DNA of 5,879 nt from Gemmatimonadota bacterium (GTDB lineage: Bacteria; Gemmatimonadota; Gemmatimonadetes; Gemmatimonadales; GWC2-71-9). How positions within the stretch are numbered: position 1 is the stretch's first letter; every line of letters begins with the position of its first letter. Below, piece after piece: positions 1 to 5,874 of this stretch. The notes under the pieces were generated by a model. It saw only the letters and a list, made by a program, of their open reading frames with translations, made no database searches and was not told the origin of the DNA. Location of the stretch: the NCBI GenBank assembly GCA_025360265.1, contig JANYCP010000363.1, positions 1 to 5,879 on the forward strand, given 5' to 3'. Both the position numbers and the translations under genes were made by a program.

Positions 1-2
1 TC

Positions 3-941
3 TCCGCACTGACGCGCGTCGTGCTGGTGACGCTGTTGGTGTGGGCGGTGGGCGACCTCGCGCCTCGGCTCCTCGCGGCCCTGGCACCGGAGCTGGTGCC
101 GTTCGCGCGAACGGTGGCCCTCGCCGCGCGGCCCGCGTTCCGTCCGTTGCTCTATCTGGCGAGCCGCTTCGATCGTTCGGCAGCCGGTGCAGTGGCAGAT
201 GCCGGACGCAGTGATGGCCAGACGCCGCAGGACATGGCGCTCGGCGTCTTCTCGCTCTCCACGATGACCGTGTCAGAGGTAATGACGCCGCGCATCGACA
301 TCATCTCCGTCGATATCGGTGACAGCGAGGCGGAGGTGATCGCGACATTGCGCCGCAGCGAACACGCGCGTCTCGCGGTGTACGACGGGCACGCCGACGC
401 AGTCCTCGGCATGCTGCACGCCAAGGACATCCTGCCGCGGCTTCACAATGGATCGGCCGTACACGCCCCTTGGCAGGGGCTCATCCGTCCGGCCGGTTTT
501 GTCCCTGAAGCAAAACGTCTCGACCGGCAATTGCGCGATTTCCAGCGGGGCAGTGGGCATTTGGCCATTGTCGTCGATGAGTTCGGCGGCACTGCAGGCC
601 TGGTCACGCTGGAGGACATTCTGGAGCAGATTGTCGGCGAGATTCAGGACGAGCACGATGTCGACGAGGTGCAGCCGTTGCTGCAACATGACGATGGTCA
701 TTACACGGTGCAGGGTGGCGCGGCGCTCGCAGATCTTGAAGCAGAACTTGCGCATGACTTTGATCGCGAACAGGTCGCCACCGTCGGCGGACTGGTGCTC
801 GCAGAATTTGGCCGAGTCCCCCGAGCTGGTGAAGAACTGGTCATCGACGGCTGGCGGTTCGTGATCGATGCGGTGGCGCGTCGGCGGGTAGGCCGAGTCG
901 TGATCTGGCCGCCGCCGCCGGACAGCGAGGAACCGACGTGA
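3..941 (+). CDS. CorC/CNNM-family (hemolysin-C-like) divalent-cation transport protein, 5' end cut by window
   Basis: This is the C-terminal part of a membrane protein of the CorC/CNNM (DUF21-CBS-CorC_HlyC) family, associated with Mg2+/Co2+ transport. The frame is open to the left edge and the visible protein begins inside the membrane domain, so the true start lies upstream; the GTG at 21 is only an internal codon. Counting from the codon at nt 3, residues 8-60 hold the last DUF21 helices. The family GExxPK motif appears conservatively changed as GDLAPR (17-22). A CBS pair follows: the first starts at VMTPR (nt 279-293), and the second contains VVDEFGGTAG (nt 570-599) followed by LVTLEDILE. 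The end is a CorC_HlyC domain (about nt 665-920) with the typical VGGLVLAEFGRVPRAGE segment. The CBS pair probably senses nucleotide or Mg2+ in the cytoplasm. The stop overlaps the next start (GTGA). The family is clear; the ion and the direction of transport are not. Confidence 0.93.
   Translation, partial: SALTRVVLVTLLVWAVGDLAPRLLAALAPELVPFARTVALAARPAFRPLLYLASRFDRSAAGAVADAGRSDGQTPQDMALGVFSLSTMTVSEVMTPRIDIISVDIGDSEAEVIATLRRSEHARLAVYDGHADAVLGMLHAKDILPRLHNGSAVHAPWQGLIRPAGFVPEAKRLDRQLRDFQRGSGHLAIVVDEFGGTAGLVTLEDILEQIVGEIQDEHDVDEVQPLLQHDDGHYTVQGGAALADLEAELAHDFDREQVATVGGLVLAEFGRVPRAGEELVIDGWRFVIDAVARRRVGRVVIWPPPPDSEEPT
927..932 (+). promoter_or_regulatory. Shine-Dalgarno site of the second CorC-like gene
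   Basis: GAGGAA lies 5 bases before the GTG at 938, inside the last codons of the upstream gene. It supports the GTG start and the 4-base GTGA overlap over any later start. Confidence 0.6.
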
Positions 942-2125
942 CGTGGCTTCTCCTGATCGTGGCACTTGCGCTGGCTTCGTTTGGCTCGGCTGGTGCCGCC
1001 GCGCTGGTCACCACAGCGCGGGTAGCTCTCGCTGAGGCGATCTCGCGTCGATTGCGTGGCGCACAGGAATCGCTCGACTGGCTGGCTGACACCGAACGCC
1101 AGGTGGTCGCGGCGACTGCGGCCACATCGCTTGGTGTCGCACTCTTCGGCGCAGCGATACCTGGCGTCGTGGGTGATGCCTCGCCACTTGGCATCGCGGT
1201 GCTTGTGTTTGGCGTGGCCGTTCCGGCGACATTGCTTGGTGGGTACCTGTTGCCCCGATGGCTGACGGTGACGCGCTCGGAAGCGGTGGTGGAGCAGTTG
1301 CAGCGGGTGCTTGCCGGCTGGGCCGCCATGCTCAGCGTGGTTCTCCCGTCGCGCAACCATGATCCGAACGACGAGGTGCGTGCCTTGGCCCGCGAAGGGA
1401 GCGCGTCAGGTGTCGGTGGCGACGAATTGGTGATGGTTGGCGGCGTGATGAGCTTTGCATCACGACCGGTGCGCGCGGTGATGACGCCGCGGACGAATGT
1501 GGTTGCGATTCCTCATGACGCGGCATACGGCGACGTGGAAACTGTGTTCGCTGAAAGCGGATACACCCGGATTCCAGTGTATGGCGCGTCGCTGGACGAA
1601 ATTGTCGGCATGATCCACGCATTCGATCTTTTCACGCATCAGCCCGGTGATCCGTTGCCGCTCCGACCGCTGTCGTTCATGCCGGAACAGCGGCCGGCGG
1701 GCGACGTATTGCTGGACATGCAACGCGAACGGCAGCATCTCGCGGTGGTGGTCGATGAATTTGGTGGCACCGCCGGGATCGTGACGCTGGAAGACCTGCT
1801 GGAAGCACTCGTTGGCGAGATCGCCGACGAAGATGACCTGCCGCTGGTGGCACAGGCGCCGGCTGGCGACCTGATCGAGGTGGATGGTGCAGCGGCGCCG
1901 TCGATCGTCGCAGAACATTTCGGCGTCGAGCTTCCGGCCAGCGAGGCGGCATCGTTTGGTGGATTGCTTGCCGAGCTCGTGGGACGCATTCCGCGCGTGG
2001 GCGACCGATTTACCGTGCGAGGACTGGAGGTTGATGTCGTGCAGGCTTCGCCAACACGCGTCGAGCGGGCGATCGTGCGCCGCGGTCCGGCCACGCCGTT
2101 AACGCTCGATCGTCCATCGCCATGA
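938..2125 (+). CDS. CorC/CNNM-family protein, complete tandem paralogue with a divergent DUF21 domain
   Basis: This 395-residue protein has the same architecture as its upstream neighbour. Residues 1-135 are a membrane domain with hydrophobic segments at about 3-24, 56-78, 84-105 and 122-136. A CBS pair follows, with the first CBS starting at VMTPR (181-185) and the second carrying VVVDEFGGTAG (270-280) then IVTLEDLLEALVGEI. A CorC_HlyC domain ends the protein (about 305-385, containing FGGLLAELVGRIPRVGD). The cytoplasmic part is well conserved. The membrane domain is not: the GExxPK motif reads GYLLPR (102-107), the FSxxE-type segment of the first helix is replaced by an Ala/Gly-rich run, and the Asn-containing segment of helix 2 reads AATAATSLG. 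It may therefore be a partner or regulatory subunit of the upstream protein rather than an independent transporter; that is inference. GTG start with GAGGAA 5 bases before it; overlaps the previous and next genes by 4 bases each. Confidence 0.92.
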   Translation: MTWLLLIVALALASFGSAGAAALVTTARVALAEAISRRLRGAQESLDWLADTERQVVAATAATSLGVALFGAAIPGVVGDASPLGIAVLVFGVAVPATLLGGYLLPRWLTVTRSEAVVEQLQRVLAGWAAMLSVVLPSRNHDPNDEVRALAREGSASGVGGDELVMVGGVMSFASRPVRAVMTPRTNVVAIPHDAAYGDVETVFAESGYTRIPVYGASLDEIVGMIHAFDLFTHQPGDPLPLRPLSFMPEQRPAGDVLLDMQRERQHLAVVVDEFGGTAGIVTLEDLLEALVGEIADEDDLPLVAQAPAGDLIEVDGAAAPSIVAEHFGVELPASEAASFGGLLAELVGRIPRVGDRFTVRGLEVDVVQASPTRVERAIVRRGPATPLTLDRPSP

Positions 2126-3294
2126 CCTCGCCGCGCGACCAGACGCGCGAGCTGGTGGCGCTGGCGCGCGAAGGGAACATCGCAGCGTTTATCGATCGCG
2201 CGGGGCAGATCCCACCCGCAGATCTTGCCGACGTACTGGTTGCATTCTCCGCCGAGGAACGCGCCCGCCTGCTTGCCCAGCTGCCGCCGTCGCTTGCAGA
2301 CCATGCCCGCGCCGTGATGGCCCCCGATCTCCACGCTCTAGGAGCAACCATCGGCGCGCTGATGACCACACAGCTCGTGGTCGTCAATGAGGCCGATACC
2401 ATTGCGTTGGCGATTGAAGCGGTGCGTCGCCAGGCAGCACCGATCGGCGACTTGACTGAAATCTTCGTCGTTGACACCAATCGACGCTTGCGGGGTGCAC
2501 TCTCGATCAAGCAATTGTTGCTCGCCTCACCCGAGACGCAAGTGCGCGACGTGATGAGTCCCCATGTCAGTCAGGTCGCGATCACCGACGAGGTGGTGTT
2601 GGTCGCGCGCCTGGTTCGGCGCTACGCCGCGACGGCGGTCGCTGTCCTCGACAGCAATGGCCGGTTGGTGGGGCGAGTGACAGCCGATGTTGTCCTCGGC
2701 GGTCGTGCGGCTGGGGCGGGCGATGGGCTGTTGCCCTTTGGCGGTGTTTCGGGTCAGGAAACTGTGAACGCAAACTGGTCGCTCGCGGTGCGGAGTCGCC
2801 TGCCGTCCTTGTATGCCAATCTCGTTCCGGCCTTCGGCGCAGCCGCCGTGGTGTTCTTCTTCCGCGGTACGTTGCTGCGCACCGTAACGGTTGCGGTCTG
2901 GCTTCCCGTGGTGGCTGGGGTTGGCGGCAACGCGGGCACGCAGGCCTTGGCGACCGCGATCCGCCGACTGATGCAGCATCCCGAGCGCCCGGAGCACCTC
3001 AGGCGGAGTCTCGCGCGAGAAGCTGCCATCGGCATGGCCAACGGGGTCGCCATGGGCACTGTCGTGGCGCTCGTTGCCGTGCTCGTGGGCGAATCCTGGA
3101 AACTTGGGGCGATCGTACTTCTCGCGACGATGGCCAATCTCATTCTGGCCGGCGTCCTCGGTACCGCGATGCCGACGGTGCTCAAGCGCCTGGGGCGTGA
3201 TCCTGCGCTCGCGTCGCCGGTCGTCGTCACGGCACTCATGGACTGCTGCGGCTTCGGATTGCTACTCGGGTTGGCGAGTCAGTTGCTTCCCTGA
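2122..3294 (+). CDS. mgtE: MgtE-type magnesium channel/transporter with short N domain
   Basis: This 390-residue protein is an MgtE-family inner-membrane Mg2+ channel/transporter, which mediates gated Mg2+ entry. Residues 8-70 resemble the start of the MgtE N domain (AREGNIAAF, then the PADLADVL and AQLPPSLAD helices). A CBS pair spans about 76-195 (LMTTQLVVV; DVMSPHVSQV). The C-terminal pore domain (about 213-390) has roughly five helices. Its family signatures are LPVVAGVGGNAGTQ (261-274), DPALASP (360-366) and TALMD (370-374). Asp374 aligns with the TM5 aspartate that lines the pore in Thermus MgtE. The N domain is about half the usual length: the second half, with its DDAADLL-like helices, is missing before the CBS pair. 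The N and CBS domains close the channel at high Mg2+ in characterised members, so gating may differ here. ATG start overlaps the previous stop (ATGA) with no clear Shine-Dalgarno, implying translational coupling. Confidence 0.93.
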   Translation: MTSPRDQTRELVALAREGNIAAFIDRAGQIPPADLADVLVAFSAEERARLLAQLPPSLADHARAVMAPDLHALGATIGALMTTQLVVVNEADTIALAIEAVRRQAAPIGDLTEIFVVDTNRRLRGALSIKQLLLASPETQVRDVMSPHVSQVAITDEVVLVARLVRRYAATAVAVLDSNGRLVGRVTADVVLGGRAAGAGDGLLPFGGVSGQETVNANWSLAVRSRLPSLYANLVPAFGAAAVVFFFRGTLLRTVTVAVWLPVVAGVGGNAGTQALATAIRRLMQHPERPEHLRRSLAREAAIGMANGVAMGTVVALVAVLVGESWKLGAIVLLATMANLILAGVLGTAMPTVLKRLGRDPALASPVVVTALMDCCGFGLLLGLASQLLP

Positions 3295-3309
3295 GAATTA
3301 TGGTATCTT
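3283..3309 (+). promoter_or_regulatory. Candidate sigma70-type promoter with extended -10 for the oxidase-cytochrome pair
   Basis: TGGTATCTT (3301-3309) matches an extended -10 (TGn followed by TATCTT, against TATAAT). A weak -35-like TTGCTT (3283-3288) sits 15 bases before the hexamer, shorter than the ideal 17. The site overlaps the end and stop codon of mgtE, in a locally AT-richer patch. Transcription would start near 3316 and leave a leader of about 27 bases before the TTG at 3343. It would allow the oxidase-cytochrome pair to be expressed apart from the cation genes. Seen by eye only; the pair may also be read from upstream. Confidence 0.4.
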
Positions 3310-3333
3310 CTACGCTTCACATTCGACAACATC

Positions 3334-3338
3334 GAGGT
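3334..3338 (+). promoter_or_regulatory. Shine-Dalgarno site of the multicopper oxidase gene
   Basis: GAGGT lies 4 bases before the TTG at 3343. No ATG, GTG or other TTG occurs in frame between the mgtE stop (3292-3294) and this codon. The next in-frame candidates, GTG at 3370 and 3373, would cut into the hydrophobic export segment. The site therefore favours the TTG start. Confidence 0.5.
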
Positions 3339-3342
3339 CCTG

Positions 3343-4812
3343 TTGGTCAGACTGCCCGTCGGCATACCGGTGGTGGCCCTGCTTGCGTCGGTAGCGGCCT
3401 TCGGGCCGGGATTGATGCCACCCTCCGCCAGCCGATTCACGAGTCCGCTCCCGGTCGTGAGCGACACACTGGTCTCTCCGCCGGTGCTTGTCAATGTGTC
3501 GAGAGTGCCGCACACTGTCGAGGTCAATCTCACGGCTGGGCCATCGCGCATTGCGTTGCTTCCGGGCCATGTCACCGACGCGTTTGCCTACAATGGCAGC
3601 GTACCCGGACCGACGCTCGATGTGCGCGAAGGCGACAAGGTCATCATCCACTTCACGAACAACCTCGCCGAAAAGACCACGATTCATTGGCACGGCCTGC
3701 ACATCCCCGCCGACATGGATGGCTCCCCCTTGCGGCCGGTTGGTGCCGGGAAGCGTTATGACTACGTCTTTACGATCCCCAAGGGAACGGCAGGCACGTA
3801 TTGGTATCACCCGCATCCGGATGTCCGCACGGGCTATCAGATCGCCAAGGGACTGTACGGCGGGATCATCGTGCGCGATGCCAATGATCCGCTCCCTGCG
3901 ACGCTTCCCGAAAAACTGCTTATCCTGTCCGACAACCGTTTTCACCCCGACGGATCGCCAGACATGGCGGCGCCTGGTACGTCACAGGGTCAGGCCGACG
4001 AGGAGAATGGTCGCGAAGGAAACGTATTGTTCGTCAACGGACAGGTCATGCCGATCCTGCCGATTCGCAGCGGTGAGGTGCAGCGTTGGCGGGTGATCAA
4101 TGTCGCTGCGGCGCGAATCTATCGGCTCGCGATTCCCGGCCAGACAATGCTGCACGTCGGTGGTGACGGTGGATTGTTCGAACGACCGGTGGATGTGAAG
4201 GATTTCTTGCTCGCCAATTCGGAGCGCGTGGAGTTACTGGTGAAAGGAGCGGCCGCACCGGGCGCGCGATCCGTACTTCAGACCTTGCCCTATGATCGGT
4301 ATGACTTTCATACCCGCCCTACCGACTGGGAAACGCCGCGAGATCTCTTGACGCTGCAGTACAGCGACCTTCCCGCGACAACTCCTGTGGTGATTCCCCA
4401 GACGCTGCGTCACGTCGCTGCACTCGACACCTCGCATGTATCCGCGCGCCGAGAGATCATTCTGAGTCAGGGGCTGATCAACGGCAAGATGATGAACATG
4501 CACCGAGTGGACGTAACGTCCCGCCTCAACACGATCGAGATCTGGCAGATCGAAAATGTGGTCACGATGGATCATCCGTTCCACCTGCACGGCTTCCAGT
4601 TCCAGGTGCTCGATCGCGACGGCGTGCCCGAGCCGTTCGTGAGTTGGAAGGATGTTGTCAACGTGAAGAAGCACGAAACGGTGCGCTTCGCTGTTCGCTT
4701 TGATGACTTTCCGGGGCAATGGATGTTTCACTGCCATATTCTCGATCACGAGGACCATGGCATGATGGGAATTCTCGAGGTTCGCCCACCACTACCAAGG
4801 GGGAAGAAGTGA
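3343..4812 (+). CDS. Three-domain multicopper oxidase (laccase/CueO/CotA-like), exported
   Basis: This 489-residue multicopper oxidase would take single electrons from a substrate at a type 1 copper and reduce O2 to water at a trinuclear centre. Three cupredoxin domains span about 53-178, 180-325 and 360-485. All four copper motifs are intact: HWHG (His115, His117), HPH (His156, His158), HPFHLHG (His411, His414, His416) and HCHILDHEDHGMM (His463, Cys464, His465, His469, with Met474 as the likely axial type 1 ligand). Type 1 copper in the last domain and three domains rule out a two-domain NirK-type nitrite reductase. The N terminus (about 5-28) is hydrophobic and looks like a Sec-type signal or anchor; there is no twin arginine, unlike many exported oxidases of this class. 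No long Met-rich copper insert like that of CueO is visible; a short Met cluster (INGKMMNM) precedes the third motif. The TTG start follows GAGGT. The end overlaps a c-type cytochrome gene (GTGA), its likely electron partner. Substrate (metal ion, phenol or cytochrome) unknown. Confidence 0.93.
   Translation: MVRLPVGIPVVALLASVAAFGPGLMPPSASRFTSPLPVVSDTLVSPPVLVNVSRVPHTVEVNLTAGPSRIALLPGHVTDAFAYNGSVPGPTLDVREGDKVIIHFTNNLAEKTTIHWHGLHIPADMDGSPLRPVGAGKRYDYVFTIPKGTAGTYWYHPHPDVRTGYQIAKGLYGGIIVRDANDPLPATLPEKLLILSDNRFHPDGSPDMAAPGTSQGQADEENGREGNVLFVNGQVMPILPIRSGEVQRWRVINVAAARIYRLAIPGQTMLHVGGDGGLFERPVDVKDFLLANSERVELLVKGAAAPGARSVLQTLPYDRYDFHTRPTDWETPRDLLTLQYSDLPATTPVVIPQTLRHVAALDTSHVSARREIILSQGLINGKMMNMHRVDVTSRLNTIEIWQIENVVTMDHPFHLHGFQFQVLDRDGVPEPFVSWKDVVNVKKHETVRFAVRFDDFPGQWMFHCHILDHEDHGMMGILEVRPPLPRGKK
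4797..4803 (+). promoter_or_regulatory. Shine-Dalgarno site deciding the cytochrome start
   Basis: AAGGGGG lies 5 bases before the GTG at 4809. The reading frame is open back to 4719, but this strong site, the 4-base overlap with the oxidase stop and the signal peptide that follows immediately all select 4809. Confidence 0.65.
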
Positions 4813-5489
4813 CAGCACTCAAAGATTCGAAGTTCCGCCACCTCGCGTGGATCCTGCCGATCGTTGCGGTTGTCGCCGTCGCATGGTTGCGGCCGGCAAC
4901 GGTCAGCGCGACGGAACAGCAGGACGCGGCCACCGCACAGGTCCTGCTCGGTCGCAACATCGTGATCACTCGTGATTGTGCGGGCTGTCATGGTGGAACT
5001 GATCCGGCATCTCCGGGCTGGCTCGATGGCGTGCGCTCGCCATTTCAGGAATTTCCAATCGGTCCGTGTTACGTCACACCCGGTGCGCAGCCGTGCTTCA
5101 AAACTCGCCCGCGCAATCTGACGCCCGACAACGCGACGGGCCTGGGTCGCTTCACCGAGCGTCAGATTTTCAACGCGCTGCGTTTTGGGCTTCGTCCGGA
5201 AGACACGCCGGACGTGGACATCACCGGCACGACGCCTGGCAAGGGAAATTTCCCGGCCAATCCGCATTACCTCGCGCCGCCGATGCCCTGGCCGGCTTGG
5301 CGTCACATGACCGATGTGGAATTGAAGGCGATTGCGGCCTATCTCAAGCGCGGTCTCAAACCGTCGGTCAACAAGGTGCCCGACAGCGAGGGCCCACCGG
5401 ATTTCTGGGCCAGTGAATACACGGTGGAGAAGATCGGCGCGATGAAGACGCCGGCGTTCCCGACTGCGCTGGAGAAGCGCCCCAAGTAG
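4809..5489 (+). CDS. Single-heme c-type cytochrome, exported
   Basis: This 226-residue periplasmic or membrane-anchored c-type cytochrome would shuttle electrons, most likely with the multicopper oxidase encoded directly upstream. Numbering from GTG 4809, residues 8-34 form a signal sequence: KFRH, a hydrophobic core ILPIVAVVAVAWL, then a plausible cleavage site after VSA (34). A hydrophobic core this long could also stay as an anchor. The only heme-binding motif is CAGCH (Cys57, Cys60, His61). The RNLTPDNATGLGRFTERQI segment (102-120) is typical of a cytochrome c family that often accompanies dehydrogenases and oxidases. APPMPWPAWRHMTD (156-169) holds the probable axial Met (Met159, or Met167), followed by the closing helix VELKAIAAYLKRG. 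Two further cysteines (Cys87, Cys96) flank a short loop and could form a disulfide. The GTG start overlaps the oxidase stop (GTGA), which suggests translational coupling and matched amounts of the two proteins. The exact partner and redox role are inferred. Confidence 0.9.
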   Translation: MTALKDSKFRHLAWILPIVAVVAVAWLRPATVSATEQQDAATAQVLLGRNIVITRDCAGCHGGTDPASPGWLDGVRSPFQEFPIGPCYVTPGAQPCFKTRPRNLTPDNATGLGRFTERQIFNALRFGLRPEDTPDVDITGTTPGKGNFPANPHYLAPPMPWPAWRHMTDVELKAIAAYLKRGLKPSVNKVPDSEGPPDFWASEYTVEKIGAMKTPAFPTALEKRPK

Positions 5490-5499
5490 TGCGCTGTGC

Positions 5500-5533
5500 G
5501 ATCGGGCGCCGCGGCTACCGCGGCGCTCCGATC
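5500..5533. terminator. GC-rich hairpin between convergent genes, candidate bidirectional terminator
   Basis: The arms 5500-5514 and 5518-5533 pair over 15 bp (6 + 9) with one bulged T at 5527 and a three-base loop at 5515-5517. The stem is rich in G-C pairs, with GCGCCGCGG on the left arm. It begins 10 bases after the cytochrome stop and covers the last codons of the minus-strand gene. No T-run follows on either strand, so it is not a classical intrinsic terminator; it could act as a U-less terminator, as a 3' end stabiliser, or to reduce collision between the convergent transcripts. Confidence 0.5.
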
Positions 5534-5874
5534 ACACCGCCGAGGAGTACGCCAGCGATTCCCATGCAGGCGATTGCCTTGCTGTACCACGCGGGCTGGC
5601 CGTTCGCCTTGCCTCGATTCTGTCCTGCCGACACCACAGACATCACGAGAACAAACGCCGCCAGTGCGACGGCGTGCATTCTGGGGTTGTCGCCCGCGAT
5701 TCTGGTTGTCACGTACCCGCCGGCGATTGCCGCGAGCAGCGAGAGGGTGAGGTTGGCGGTGAGATAGCTCTTCGGGACGGTGCGGTTGGCTGTGCCATTT
5801 CGCACGGTCTGCACCCCGCCCGGGATCAGCGCGGCGGCGGCGGCGATCGTTCCGATCATTACCAAGACCGCCAT
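5515..5874 (-). CDS. Small four-helix membrane protein of unknown function, start uncertain
   Basis: A minus-strand protein of at least 119 residues with four hydrophobic segments at about 2-18, 38-57, 67-83 and 100-116. Short polar stretches separate them: RNGTANRTVPKS (25-36), RIAGDNPRMH (58-67) and GQNRGKANGQPAWYSK (84-99). The pattern (YLTANL opening helix 2, GGY inside it, GQPAWYSKA before the last helix and GVLLGG near the end) resembles small uncharacterised bacterial membrane proteins; no catalytic motif is visible and no function is assigned. The ATG at 5872-5874 lies only 5 bases from the window edge, the frame stays open beyond it and the Shine-Dalgarno region is outside, so the real start may be further upstream. 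The gene converges on the cytochrome gene with 25 bases between the stops. The TAG stop is exactly the loop of the intergenic hairpin. Hydrophobicity and a plausible topology favour it over the plus-strand reading frames opposite. Confidence 0.7.
   Translation of the reverse strand: MAVLVMIGTIAAAAALIPGGVQTVRNGTANRTVPKSYLTANLTLSLLAAIAGGYVTTRIAGDNPRMHAVALAAFVLVMSVVSAGQNRGKANGQPAWYSKAIACMGIAGVLLGGVIGAPR

Noticed and set aside
273..1360. Long minus-strand open frames opposite the CorC-like genes (for example 273-965 and 701-1360)
   Set aside because: They give Arg/His/Ser-rich proteins without domains and lie opposite strongly recognisable genes; this is expected of GC-rich DNA.
3292..3345. Possible read-through fusion of mgtE and the multicopper oxidase, which share a reading frame
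   Set aside because: A TGA separates them, a ribosome site precedes the TTG, and the two families are unrelated; the shared frame is a one-in-three coincidence.
4719..4808. Longer version of the cytochrome starting at 4719
   Set aside because: It would overlap the essential copper motif of the oxidase by about 90 bases and put a polar stretch before the signal peptide. The GTG at 4809 has a strong ribosome site and the same 4-base overlap style as the other genes.
3343..4812. Copper nitrite reductase (NirK) with a cytochrome partner
   Set aside because: The protein has three cupredoxin domains and the four-motif trinuclear/type 1 pattern of laccase-like oxidases, with type 1 copper in the last domain. 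NirK has two domains and a different ligand layout.
5489..5767. Plus-strand open frames opposite the small membrane protein
   Set aside because: The products look like low-complexity shadow peptides without a domain or ribosome site, whereas the minus-strand frame gives a coherent four-helix membrane protein.
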